Source: Promerops cafer (lineage: Eukaryota > Chordata > Aves > Passeriformes > Nectariniidae). From it: a stretch of 64,000 nt of DNA. The position numbers and the translations under genes are program-made. The notes under the pieces were generated by a model. It saw nothing but the letters and a program-made list of their open reading frames with translations. It made no database searches and had not been told where the DNA came from. The DNA is taken from the NCBI GenBank assembly GCA_013398275.1, contig VZSE01015149.1, positions 372,001 through 436,000 of the forward strand. The letters are read 5' to 3'. Below, one piece after another: positions 1 to 12,516 of this stretch; the first letter of the stretch is position 1; each line of letters starts with the position of its first letter.

Positions 1-479
1 GTCCCAGTCGCACACACTAGTTCCTATCTGGGCCTTAGTCACCCTGATGGAAGGACAGCATAGCTGGGCAAAATCAGTCTCAGCGATTTCTGGAATGTAC
101 TGAGGGTAATATCTTGGTCTATGTGACAGAGGAACGGGTAAGGGGAGATGCTCTCTTGGACCTCTGACTCATAAATGCACAACAATTGCTGCATAGTGTA
201 AAGGACAGCATTGTTTGCTGCAGTAACAATGATTCTTGTGGAGTCAAGCATGTGAAGTTTAAGAGGAGTAATCTAGATCCAAAACTTCAGAAGAGTAGGT
301 TTTGGTATGTTCAGGGACTTACCTCGAGGTTCCTGTAGGAAACAGTCCCTGAAGGAAAAGGTCTGGGGTGATCTGGTTGATCTTCAGAGGCAACATTCTC
401 AGAGCACTGGAGTGATCTGTCTCAATGCATAGAAAGTCAAGCAAGCTGGCAAAGGGCCAGAATGAATATAGAGCTCCTG
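1..479. other. unassigned non-coding DNA at the window start
   Basis: No gene or recognised repeat. A 70-codon minus-strand frame at 39-251 shows no family features. Confidence 0.5.
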
Positions 480-1170
480 ACTGAGCTCAAATTAAAAAAA
501 AAGATGCACACAGGAGGTAGAAGAAGGGTAGGGTACTAAGGAGGAATGCAAAGACATTGCCTGTGCATTCAGAAGTGAAGTCAGGAAAACCAAAGCTTAG
601 ATGGGCTTGAAATTAGCAAAGAATGTGAGGGATGGCAAGAAAGGTCTTTTCTGAGGATATTGGCAGCAAAAGAAAGTTTGAGGAGAATATGGCCCTACTG
701 GTCAGTGGGACAGGGGAACTAGTGACAAATGACAGGGGGAAGACTGAGGCACTCTGCCTTTTTGCCACCCAGCTTGTCAGAGGAAAAGAGGCTGAGAGAA
801 ATGGGTTTGTTCAGCCTTAAGAAGCGAAGGCTTAGAGAAAACCTTTCTCCTGTCTACAGCATCCTGATCAGATGACAAAGAGATGGTGGAGCTAGACTAT
901 TCTCAGAAATACATGATGATAGGATTGGGCACATTGGCCACAAGTTGAAACATGGGACATTCTGGTCAGGTACTGAGATAAAAGAAGTTATCATGAGGGA
1001 GATCAAATACTGAAAGAGTTTACCCAAAGAGGATGTCAAATCTCTATTCTTGGAGGCCTTCAAGACTCACCTGGAACCTGGATGTGGCCCTTAGAAACTT
1101 GACCTGATTAGACCTGCTCTGAGCTGGGGTTTGGAGGTCCATTTCAAACTGAATTGTTCTGTTATACACC
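480..1170 (+). mobile_element. CR1 LINE fragment, plus strand, internally deleted
   Basis: Positions 480-770 read like the part of CR1 ORF2 just before the reverse transcriptase domain (TGAGGCACTCTGCCTTTTTG, the region ending in a run of acidic and lysine codons). At about 771 the sequence jumps to the CR1 3' segment (GAGGATGTCAAATCTCTATT and onward to a GACCTGATTAGACCTGCTCT-like end). The reverse transcriptase core between them is missing. Many stops; not functional. Confidence 0.75.
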
Positions 1171-1964
1171 TGGATGACCTACTGACCATCCGTTTGTGAG
1201 AAACAAATGAAGATTTCATATTCCCAGAACACCATGATGTAGCTGTGTTCTACACGATTGTACAGAAAAGATTCTCTTTTTAGTCTCTTTGATACTGAGA
1301 CTAGTGGTTACGTATCCTGGCCCAATGCCCACTTGAGATGTCAGGGTTATGACAGGACTCAAACCTGGCCTCTCTGTTGCCCCTTTTCTACCCAGAATAT
1401 AGCAGTGCAAATTCCCAAATCGTGTGACAACCGTGTGCTCTACAAATAGTCATGATGACAGCTAGTCTGGCTAATTCCATCACAAGGGGATGTATGCTTG
1501 CAGCAGCCAGCCCCTGTATCCACTCCAACGCCTAGCCCAAAAAAGAAATTGACATCTCGGTTTACATGAAGGTGGTTTTTTCAAGGTTTGTATTCTGGAT
1601 AGAATGTAAGTTGAACTTTTTGTGTCCTGTTTGCTAAGTGGTAAGCTAGTCCTTGTTTTCAGTTTCTGTGCAGTTGAGGAAAGTTTGTGGAGTCTCACTC
1701 CTGCTGACCTGTGTGAGCTGCTTGAAGAGAGATTAAGGCCTCACCTGTATCCAGCTGAAACTGCAACATCAAAATGAAATATAAAATCACCAGTCTTGTG
1801 GCTGATAGGCAATTCAGGCTAGCAAGTTATCACATTTACTTTAGGAACTGGACATGTCTTATATCAGGAGACCTGGCAGCACCAATCTTGATGGAAAATT
1901 TTAGAAAAGAATATTGGAAAAGATAACTTAATAGTAACACTTGAAACAGCTGAGTGAGAAATCC
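1171..1964. other. non-coding spacer between CR1 and LTR
   Basis: Short overlapping frames on both strands without recognisable domains; nothing else seen. Confidence 0.5.
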
Positions 1965-2547
1965 CATGGTTTAACCCCAGCTGGCAGCCAAGCCCCATAC
2001 AGCTGCCCACTCACTTCCCCACCAGAGAGATTGGGGGGATAATTGGAAGGGTGAAAGCTGGGAAACTCATGGGCTGAGAAAAAGACAGTTTAATAGGGAA
2101 AGCAAAGGCTGTGCACACAAGCAAAGCAAACCAAGGAATCCACTCACTGCTTCCCATGGGCATGTAATGCCATGGCAGTTCTCTAGGAGACCAGGGCCCC
2201 ATCATGCAAAATGGTTACTGGGGAAGGCAAACGCCATCCCTCCAGGTGTGCCCCCACTCCTCCTTCTTGTCCCCACTTTATACGCTGAGCATGAAATCAC
2301 GTGGTCTGGAATATGCCTTTGGTCAGTTTGGGTCACCTGTCCTGGCTGCATCTCCTCCCAACACCCCAAGCATTCCCTGGCGTGGCAGTACCAAAAGCAG
2401 AAAAGGCCTTGGCTCTGTGCAAGCCCTGCTCAGCAATAACAAAAACACCTCTGTATTATCAACCCTGTGTTCAGCACAAATCCAAAACACAGCCCCATAC
2501 CAGACACTGAGATGAGAATTAATTCTACCTCAGCCCAAACCAGCACA
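1965..2547 (-). mobile_element. solo LTR of an avian endogenous retrovirus (ERVL-like), minus orientation
   Basis: A block of about 583 bases recognised as a common avian LTR type: GGTTTAACCCCAGCTGGCAG at one end and CAGCCCAAACCAGCACA at the other. Read on the minus strand it has a TATA-like GTATAAAG (2283-2276) and an ATTAAA polyadenylation-type hexamer (2094-2089) in the expected order. No gag, pol or env remnants flank it, so it is a solo LTR. Divergence suggests an old insertion. I could not identify a clear target-site duplication. Confidence 0.75.
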
Positions 2548-3545
2548 CCAAATAACAACTCCCTTGCATTATTCCATCCATAAGTACTTACAAAGTGCTC
2601 TAACACTTCTTTCAGCTTTATGACAGTAAATGAATCTTGCTCTGGATGGCAAGATTTTAATAATGGGTTTTTTTGTTGCTGACTTAATTGTTAGAAAGAG
2701 TGGTCCTGCAGTCCTTTCAGCCACCATGTGCCGCCAAATTGGAGACAAAGAGTCCAGCATAACTTGTTAGAACAGGAAAGAGAATCAGTTCACAAATTCA
2801 CTTTACATAATTGAAAAAGTCCTAAGTTTATGCTTAAACATGAGCAAAATAGTTTGGGAAACTTCTCACCCTCCTTCTCTATAATACCATCACTTGGGGA
2901 GGGGTAAAGGGAAGGGAGGAATAAAAAGGAGAAATAAAAGGCAGAGACATTGTTGAGAACTTCTTCTTTATGTTTGAAGCTTTATCAGTTCTCATATCAG
3001 AATGACAGAAAAAGAGAACTGTGATGGAGAAAAGATGATACATCTACAGAATTGCCATAGTGGTTAGGTACTTTCAGGGGAAATTCAGACCACAAAATTT
3101 GCTCTGCTGCACTTTTACTACCCTTTGGAAGAGTTTAAGATTTGTAAGCATTGGCAAATAAAAGCTTTGAAATGTTTCTTGCAAAATGCTAAGAAAAGCA
3201 TATGCTTGAATTTAGGAAAGAACCTGCAGTGTCTGTTACCCTAATGCAGCTCTTTATGGACAGTCACACAGATGAAAACATCAGCATGTCAAATTTCAGG
3301 CCTGAGAGTTTACACCACATGCACCTTTGCGTGGGCTCAACTGGTCGGACTGCAAGGCATTTTCCTTGAGTTGTCATGTATCTTTATCTTCTGTGCATTT
3401 CCAGACAAAGTAGTTTCCTAGCTTGAAGAATATGATGGGAAAACTGTGGTGCCTTGTGATATTTACATTACCAAAGACAGTTCTGGATTTTTTCTTTTTT
3501 TAACATGTGTCTGTAACTATTTTAGTGACACCTCTATTTGGGGTG

Positions 3546-3576
3546 GGTTTTTTTTTTTGTTTTTTTTTTTTTTTAA
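3546..3576 (+). repeat. poly-T tract
   Basis: A T run broken by a single G, in otherwise unique DNA. Other similar homopolymer runs occur near 40360, 55270, 57590 and 62030. Confidence 0.9.
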
Positions 3577-6500
3577 TTTCTTACAAACTGATCACTGAAT
3601 CAGAGAGTAACTTACAAGAGGAGAGATTTCTGGACGTCACCTTGTCCCACCCCCCATTACATATCAGCAGTGAATAGCATGAAACATCATCAGAGAAAGG
3701 AAATTAAAATCTTTGCCTGTGTGATTGTAGCCATGTGCATGTAGCTCCCTTTTTTACCACTGAAATCAACCTTGTTCTTTCACTTTTTATTCCTTTTAAG
3801 AAACATGTATTTTCAGCTAGCTCTCTTGCTTTGCACTCGATTACAGGTAGCTCCTGTTCTTGCCTGCTCCTAAAATGACTGTGAGTGTTTTAAGTAAGGT
3901 CTGAGAACCACTCCAAATTAGGGCTTGCAATAGTAACTAGCTTTTATTGTTTTATCCCTGAGCTGGGGTGCCTAAAATATCCTGTGATCTCCAGAGAGTG
4001 GAGCAAAGAGCTTTTTTTGCACTGAGAGGTGATTCTAAGTAACTCAACACTGTTCCATTCTATTCTGCCCACAGACTATTTCTTACCTACTGGGTAAATA
4101 CAGTCAGTCTCCTTCTGCTGCAGGTGAATCTCTACAAAAAAAAGAATACACAATTTGAAGTCACATATACTTCATTAATGTTCTTTTTATTTTTACACTA
4201 TTTTTTAAGATATCTTTTCCTTAGGGTCAGAGTATATGTACAGCTTCCTGAACCAAGTCAATATTTCCTATGCCAGTCATCTAATGGAATACTTCCATTG
4301 TTAGCTACTTTTTTTCCTTTAAGTCCTAGGAGTTGAAGTGTTTGTGATGTCTTTCCCAAGGATATTTGTCTGATGATCTTTTTCCAGATCCTGATGACAT
4401 ATCTAGAAACGTCCAGATCAACAAAAGACTTTTCACACTGCCAAAATAGCAGCAATAAGAAGCAATATCCCAGTATGGCTCTGATTGTTCCTGTGTGAGA
4501 GTATGTTATAAGGCTTATAAGTAATACTGGAGTTGCTGTGCTGTCTCTTCTCCTTCACTCAGGTTTGGATGTCCAAACAACAAGCTTCTTTCTCTCCCGA
4601 TCTGAGCAGTCATATGTTTGCTCCAGTCCCAAGGTGACATGTCAGTGTATTTCTTTTCTGTCATGCTCACATATAAATCCAGGTGTGATTTTGTTCCTCC
4701 ATTGTGCTGTGCTTGGTCCTATCCCTACCCTATAGTTTAGCGAGAGGTCTAAAACTGTTCAATTTGCCAATTATCGTGCATGTTGCTGTGACGTTTTGTT
4801 CACTACTCTACATGCTTAAAAGCTGAAAGTCTTCCTGTTAGCTGCAGGGAATAATTTACACGTGTGTTTTTTGTCTTTCCAATATTCAAGGTCATTTCTA
4901 TAAATATTGAGTCAGGCCCTTGGTGTGTGTTTTGAGCAAGACTGCTCCTGTAATTATCTAGACATTTATGCAGGTAGCCTGGGAGCAGCAAGTTAGAGTC
5001 ATACTGTTCTGTTCTTCTGTTTGGTTTCTTAATATTTCTATTCTTAAACTTGCACACTCAGAAAGGAGATCCGTGAAAACAGGGTGTTGGGGGAGAGGAA
5101 ACAAGATCTGCTTCTCCATGGCAGAAGAAAGGTACATCACCATGTGTTTACTTCATCAGAGCTGTTTTCCTATCGTGGCTGCAGTCACAATTCCTGATGT
5201 GAATCAGGGCAAATAAAAGAAATGAGGAAGGGTAATAACAAATCATCTGTTTTGTATTTATGCCAAGAATGTTTCCCATTTCTTTCAACACCCGTGATAC
5301 CCTATTAAATAGCCTAGTATGCTTCCAATAGATATTCACATTTAAAAGGAAACACATTGAAAATTATTGTAACGCTGAATAATTGAATCAGGTCTACTAT
5401 GCAATACCTTAGAAAATTTCCTGTGAATAGCATAGCATGAGAGACTGCCATCTCTCTCTGATTCTGAGTGCAAGTAGAGGTGTATTCTCAAAATGTTGCT
5501 GTGACCATAACCAAAAATTAATGTGAGAACTGGAATCTGTTCCTTAGAAACACCTGAGATAATTTAGCCATCCTGATTCCTTTGCTTCTAGCCAGAAAAA
5601 CCAAGGGTCTAAAAAGTAACATTCATGTGAAGGGATTATTCCATATATTTTATGGACAAATATGTACTTATAACCAAAATGTTGATATTTGCCTCAGTTT
5701 TAAAGAGACCATCCCTGGAAATTTAAGAACAGAATTTCAGACACTGTTTCACATGGGTTTTCTATGCTGCCTGACAGATCAGAAAATTGGACAAGGTAAG
5801 GTATCCCAGAAATGAGGCACTTCAGACTGGATGCCTTCCTTGAAATTGTTGTTGGCAGTTTTGGCTGGCAGCTATATGGTATCTTGGTGACTTCCTGCTG
5901 TGAAATTAATTAATAGCTCTTGGCAGTCAAGTCACTCTAAGTGTACTTAACCAGGGTGGTTTACATCACAAGCCCTTCCTTGTTCCAGAAATATACGTGT
6001 GTAAAGATGATGGGAAGCAGTGTGATCTTGTATTTTTCCTACATGCCTTTTAAATACAAAGACCCTGAAATCTTGACAATTACTCTGAAAACTTCCATAA
6101 AACACAGCAGCACAGAAGAGACAGCACAGCAACACCATTATTTTGAAATAGAACTAATTTTGTATTACAGTGTCTCCGGTAACTTCATTCAGATACATGA
6201 AGCACTTGGACTTTTGTAGAAACTCAAGAAAATATAAAAGTCAGACCCATTGGTGTAAATTACTGTATGCCACTTTGCTTCATTTCAGCTCTGATATACT
6301 TCTGCTGTAAGAGAATTTTCCACTGGGTTCCAGCACCAAGCACCCAGTCTGTAGACCTTGTAAATGCATTTAAAAGGCCAGCTCATCAAATGCTATTGTT
6401 TAAACAATAAGCAGAAACTTAATACATGAAAATGCTTCCTGTTTCTCTAAATGACCTTAAGGGGACAAATGAAATATAAAACTGAGAATATCAGACATTT

Positions 6501-7659
6501 CTTAAAACTGCCTTTTTTGGTAATAGAGACAAATTCAGACCAGAAGCATAGAAAAATCCACAGCAGATTTGCAATTTATTGCACAAACCTAACTTTGGCC
6601 TGGTCTAATCTAACTTATTTTCCTCATAAATGCTGCATTTTTTTTTTTTTAATATTCATGCCTCATCATTGGCAAGGCTATTTTGGTATGCTCTAACCTT
6701 CAAGGAAGCAGTTCTCCCTGTATTGATCTTTATCTGTGCACACAGATTTGTCTCTCTCTATGGGGGCAGTATTATTGCTCAGCACATGCCTCCTGCTCTG
6801 CCAGGTAAGAGAAGAGGCAGAGACTTTTACCTTTGCTATAGAGGGATCTTTCTTCATGCATTTCACAATTACAGCTACTGCTGCTTGTGGCTGCAGCCAT
6901 TCTTTATTGTTTCTTGTTCCTTTACACATGTGGACCAAATTGAGACTCTGAATTTACCATTTTTACAGCAAAACCGTGGTGTCTTGCTACATCTGGACCC
7001 ATCTATGTCTTTTTCTGAAAAACTAGGGCGAGACTGTAATTAAGTTTACTGATGGATTCAAATGTTTGAAAACTAGTAAGGCCAAAGAGGTTTCTGAGAA
7101 AAAAAATGTTCTGCTTGCATACTCCACTGAAGCCAGCTGGTGCTTTGTGCACTTCCTCTCCTTAATGATGAATGTGACACTGCTCTTTTGGCGTAGAACA
7201 TCTTTTTGTCTGTGTAAAGTTTACACTGTGGTTGTTGGCTATAAATTTCAGTAGCATGGACAGAAACTGGGCAAATCCGCAGAACGGTATTTTGCTGTTT
7301 CATGGGACCAGGTAATTGCATGTGTATTTTGAAATATGGTAAATGAAATAATGTGAGATCAGCTCACAGTAGTACAAAGCATTTACATCTGGAACCAGAC
7401 CTGGCAATACAGATATCATCATCGTGCTGAATCAGCAGCAGCAGAAAGCAAATGAGGGCAAGACAAAGCCAGAACTTTTCAGGCAATGAAAAAAGAGCTG
7501 TATCTCAAAATCCTCTATGTCACATACAGAGTGACCAGTTAGATAGAGCAAACTGTATCTACACAAGAGAAACTTTTTTCAGCTGGGGACCCAGAGAGCA
7601 AGTGCTACTTATACTGGATAGTCCGCAGAACAAAATCTATTCATACAGTGAAAACAAAA

Positions 7660-7802
7660 CAACCCACCACCCTGAAAAACAAAAACAACAACAACAACAA
7701 AACCAAAACCAGACCAAGCAAAAAAGAACCAAAAAACAAACATTCATACAAAGAAACCCAAACACAACAAAAACCCAAACAAACCAACCTCAAACAACTA
7801 GG
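7660..7802 (+). repeat. A/C-rich low-complexity tract with (CAA)n
   Basis: About 140 bases of almost only A and C on the plus strand, including four CAA units near 7690. G is nearly absent. The open frame through it is an artefact of composition. Confidence 0.85.
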
Positions 7803-8009
7803 AAGCAATGTTTCATCTGGGCAACAAGTTACTTAAAATTTACTGTGTCTATTGCATGGCATATAAATAAAATTAATTCTTTACATACTTTGGGTGTAAG
7901 GAGGGATGTAGTTAATATTTCTGATGTGTTAGAAGGAAAACTGCAAGTTTTTCATTGTCCCAGTAAGCACGGTTTACCTAAGTCCAATTACTTGCCATAT
8001 TTTAGGTGA

Positions 8010-8813
8010 TGTATTGGGTTTGCATGGCCTGGTTCTTGGTAGCAGGAGGGCCACAGAGGTGGCTTCCACCATGTCTGCCAGAAGCTTACAACATGTCTGG
8101 CAGAGCCAGTCACTGGTGGCTCCAAAGATGGACATGCTGCTGGCCACACCTGGGCCAATCAGAAGTGGTGGTAACATCTCTGTGATAACATATTTAAAAA
8201 GAAATCAAAACAGAAGTTATTGTGCAGTTGTAATTGTGGCCAGAGAAGAGCAGAGGGAGAACATGTGAGAAGAACAACCCTGTGGACACTGAGGTCAGTG
8301 AAGAACGAGGGGCAGGAGATGTTCCAAATGCCAAGATTCCCCTGCAGCCCATGGTGAAGCAGCTGTGCCCCTGCAGCCCATGGAGATCCATAAGGAATGC
8401 AGAGATCCACCTGCAGCCCATGGAGGAGCCCATGCTGGAGGAGGTGGATGCCTGAGAGGAGGCTGTGACCCCGTGGGAGACCCATGGAGAGAGGGGCCCT
8501 GCTCCCAGGCTGGAGCAGCCTGTCCTTGGAGGACTGCACCCTGTGGAAGAGTGACACACGCCGCAGCAGTCNGAGGGATAAGGTGTTCTTAAGGGTTTAT
8601 TTTACTTCTCATTATCCTGCTCTGATTTTTTTAGCAATGAATTCAGTTCATATCTTCAGCCTGTTTTGCCTGTGATGGTATTTGGCGGGGGACCTTTCCC
8701 AGTCCTTACCTCAACCCATGAAACCTTCATTAAATTTTCTCTCCTCTGGGCAGTTTGCAGAGGGGAGTAAGTGAGCAGCTTGGGAGGGTGCCAAGTGCCA
8801 GTGTCAACCCACA
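8010..8813 (+). mobile_element. solo LTR of an avian endogenous retrovirus, plus orientation, with an assembly gap
   Basis: Starts TGTATTGGGTTTGCATGG and ends GTGTCAACCCACA, about 804 bases, matching another widespread avian LTR type. A TATA-like TATTTAAA lies at 8191-8198. Three copies of CTGCAGCCCATGG (8342, 8371, 8411) are an internal repeat typical of this family. A single N at 8572 marks a gap inside the element. No viral coding sequence is attached, so it is a solo LTR. Target-site duplications are not clear. Confidence 0.75.
8342..8423 (+). repeat. three copies of CTGCAGCCCATGG within the LTR
   Basis: Copies at 8342-8354, 8371-8383 and 8411-8423, spaced 29 and 40 bases apart. In intact members of this LTR type the array is longer; here it is short and runs toward the gap at 8572. 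Confidence 0.85.
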
Positions 8814-10663
8814 AGAGGTATTTTCAACATGATTCTTCTCTCTGTTCAACACCTGTACAAAAATACTGCTGATTTGGATACTTTGCTGGTAAATACGACC
8901 TTTGGTTTGTGTTGCATACCTGCTGAATTCTGTACTGCATTTGCTGATAGAACAAGCATCTACTAGCTACAATAAACTTGTAAGTACTTAGAAGATGGTC
9001 TGCTTAAACCCCACTACTGCTTTCGCAACTTCATGGGGCTTTGACCTTAGTTTCAGCTATCAGAAAACAGAACATTGAGGAAACACATTCTTGTGTAAAA
9101 GCTTTTGTTCACTGAATCAAAATTTGTCTCACTGTGACACTGATAAAATAAAAATATGCCCTCTATCATTTAGAGCATGAGATGTTTACTCTAAAGAATT
9201 TAATAAACTGTTATTCTAGCAAAGTAATTGCATTTTTGGAATAGTATCAAACAGTAATGGAAATACAGAATAATGCTAGAAGTTATTTATGTAGGTTTTT
9301 AAAGATGCCCCAGAGTGACCTTCACCCATCCACCTCTACACATAAAAGAACAATTAGAAGAACTTTGTGGTTAAATATATTTACTTCTCTTGACCTGCAG
9401 TACACACATTACCAAAATGCTAAATTAAAAAAAAATCCCATCATATGTACTAAACATGATGGGGTTTTCTATTCTGAATACATTTTATACTGCTTTGTAT
9501 TGGTGCCCCAAGTTTGGTGTCCATGGTTCTCAGCAGCCAGGAGTCAAATATTACATGAGCAATATTGTACCTTGAAAAACTCCTGAAATGTCTGAAAAAT
9601 GCTCACATGCTGTACAAACATATTACAGTGAACAAAACTGAAACTTGTCTTCACTAAATGCAAAACCAGAAAGTCTGAGTTCCCTGTTCTTGCACCTTGT
9701 CTCTGCAGCAGGACTAAAAATAGACCTTCATACATCATCTTAGTTACAAAAGTTTAATCACTGAAGCAATTATGTTCTTAATGCTCCCTCCAAGGTCTTA
9801 TATCATTGTATGAAAATGTTATTTTTCCAACATATTTAGGATGCTCAACTATGAAGGCTGGTGTCATATATGGAATCTGCAGCTTGTCCAGAGAGGTAGT
9901 GATGTTCTCCCTCACATTTACTACAGAGGTGACAAGATATGCTTTGGACTCCACAATGAAAAAGCTTAACCATTCCAATAACTTTCTACTAATACTTTAA
10001 AAACAAAGTTTTTGGAACTTGTACTCTTAAAATTATTTCTCTGTTGTATGTGATTGGAGGGAATGCAGTTTCCCTGAGAATAAGCAGCTGTGCAATAAAA
10101 ACAGTCATCCTTTTCCAATTCAGAGGCAAACTGGCACCAAGACACGTTGATTTCTCCATGCTAAGTCATTTATTATTAATGCAGTTTTCCAATATACATT
10201 AATGTCATTTCCTTTACAAGGTACCCACTGCGGGTCTTCTTACTTTTCCTGTATGGGAGAACAATAGCAGGAAGGAGAAATATGTGCACATTATTTAAAC
10301 TGAGGAAGGGACAGGTGCAAAATGAAGTGATTTTTAGTTGAATGGCACAAAACATTTACACAAATTCAAATGGGCAACTACTTAGGTATGTGTTAATAAG
10401 GGATTTGCAAGAACTGATGTCATGTAAGGATGACACAGGAGCTAGAATTCTAATACTTTTGCTGCAAAGTTCAAAGAATTAAGTACAACATCCTGAGAAA
10501 GAATGCAGTGAAGATTTGTTGGAGCACATCAGTCATTCATGAGGTCACATGGATGTTGGACACATCAAATAACAATGTTAACTTTTGTATATCTGTGTTG
10601 GTCTCCTTCATTATAGGGATTGGTAAGGAAATAAGTAGACCATCCCCACAGTTTGATGTGTTT

Positions 10664-10766
10664 TACAACAACAAAAACAATGACAACAACAAGAACAACA
10701 AGAACAACAACAATACTAATACTAATACTAATACTAATACTAATACTAATACTAATACTAATACTA
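10664..10766 (+). repeat. compound microsatellite: (AAC/AAG)n then (AATACT)n
   Basis: An AAC/AAG trinucleotide tract up to about 10711 is followed by about nine perfect AATACT hexamers at 10712-10766. The short open frame across it, ending in alternating N and T residues, is only the repeat translated. Confidence 0.95.
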
Positions 10767-10859
10767 TATGAAATATAATATCATTAAATACTACTCTATT
10801 CTTTAATGAGAAATATACAAATTGTTAAATTTATATAATGAATATATGATAATATAGTA

Positions 10860-10884
10860 ATTTCATAATAGTGTATTATGAAAT
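10860..10884. repeat. perfect 11-bp inverted repeat with GTG loop
   Basis: ATTTCATAATA, GTG, then TATTATGAAAT: a 25-base hairpin in very AT-rich DNA just after the microsatellite. Confidence 0.8.
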
Positions 10885-11799
10885 ATTATTACAACTATTA
10901 TAGGTTGTTATTATTAATGTTTGGTATGCAAACATACACTTGAAATATTTATTTGAATAAATGCAATAGAAGTTTCAACAGTGGTTTGCAAGCAGACATT
11001 GTATTAGGAGTGCCTTAAGGCATTAGGAAAAGGGTGCATAAGGATCATCAGTTCTATCTTTACTTTTAAAAGACACGACTTAATTTTCAGCTAGGTTCTA
11101 GGGATTCATCATACCTAGCCTCAGCCAACAGATTGTAATCATTTTCTGGATAAACTAGTCTTTGGCAGAAAACTAAATTTTTAAATGAATACTTTCCCCA
11201 AGTATGTTCTGTCTTGCATGTAGAAAAATTAACCCTTGCTTTGGCCAAATAATGGAATTCCTAGAAATCAGTAAAGGTTTTCATTGTGGTTGAAGTTTGC
11301 TATATTTTAGCTGAAATTAAAGACCTCCTTTCTGAATAGTGTCTTGGCAAACTGTTGTCTATCAGCAATGATTAAACAGCATCTTCTATCACACATCTTG
11401 GTTTTGCAAGTGCAAAACAATTTCTTTTTTTCTGAAGAGGAGAACACCTAGTGCAGAAACTGCACTATGGCTTCCCAGTGGCTTCAGGCAGCCAGAGAAC
11501 CTGGCCAGTAAAGAAAAATAGCATTCTGACTGAAAAATATTTTTCATATGCATGTTGTGCCAACTAGCAGGAGCCATAAGACAGTGCAGATCTCCTTTCA
11601 TGGGCTCCTGTTCTTCTGTTTACCCTTTTCACATGATCTTTGAGATTTCAGACAGTACTGTGTCAAGTGGACAGCAGAAACCAGAAGTTTTAGCTGCATG
11701 TAAGTAGCAGGGTAAAAATTGGAAAATAAATTAGAAACAGGCAAAAATCAAGAAATAAAAATGAATCTTTAGCAGCTCAAATGTCCCTGCTCCCAAACC

Positions 11800-12516
11800 T
11801 ACTGACTGCTATAATGACATAGCTGCACCACACTTTGCAAAGCTTTTGACATGATCTCCCATAGTGCCCTAGTACCCAAGCTGGTGAGCTAGAGATTGGA
11901 TATGCAGATAGTCAAGTACATGGAAAACTGGCAGGACTCAAGGTTGGTGTGACTATGAGTACAGAGAGTGCTGTCTGATTCCTTGCTGTGTCTCCTCAGG
12001 GAACCAATATGAGACCCATTCTGCTGCATGTGAATGACCTGGATGATCAGAAATTCACCCAGAGCAAGCCTGCCAGGGGATGGCAGATATGCTGGAGGGC
12101 ATGCAGGGGGGAAGCTGAAATTCTCGAGAGCCTGTAGAAATGAGGCATCAGGAGGCTCAGAGGGTTTAACAAGGACAAGGCCAAAGTCCTGGTGCAGCAC
12201 TACAGAGAATGGAATGAGTGATTGGAAGTTATCTTTGACAGAGCCAAAGCCAAACCCTTCATGGAAGTGCACAGTGACAGGACTGGATGGAACAGGAACA
12301 AATCAGAACACAGGAATAAGAAAATGTTTTCACTGGAGAATTTCCACTGCATAGGAACAGATTTCCTCAAGTGATGGTGGAGTTTTCATCCCTGGGAGAC
12401 ATTCAAAACTCAGCTGATATCTTCAGCCACCTGATCTAGTTGGATCCATTTTGAACAAGATGTTGGACTAGATAACCTCCAGCAGTCCCTTCCAACCTCA
12501 TTTATCCTGTGATTCT
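11800..12516 (+). mobile_element. CR1 LINE 3' fragment, plus strand
   Basis: Decayed end of CR1 ORF2 followed by the conserved 3' end: TTGGACTAGATAACCTCCAG, CCCTTCCAACCTCA and a terminal TCCTGTGATTCT-type motif at 12509. Frames are broken by many stops. Confidence 0.85.

Larger units (their letters stand above)
2548..8009. other. gene-free AT-rich intergenic DNA
   Basis: Apart from the poly-T at 3546 and the A/C tract at 7660, I see only unique AT-rich sequence. None of the open frames (all under 190 codons) resembles a known family. Confidence 0.55.
8814..11799. other. gene-free intergenic DNA with microsatellite
   Basis: AT-rich. Contains the (AATACT)n array and the hairpin at 10860. No exon-like signal. 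Confidence 0.55.

Noticed and set aside
7452..8009. A 185-codon plus-strand frame
   Set aside because: It runs through the A/C-rich low-complexity tract; the N/Q/K/T-rich composition comes from the repeat.
8159..8559. Two minus-strand frames of 121-132 codons
   Set aside because: They lie inside the solo LTR, antisense to it, and have no viral or host domain.
1965..8813. The two LTRs as the ends of one provirus
   Set aside because: They belong to different LTR types, are in opposite orientation, and no retroviral coding sequence lies between them.
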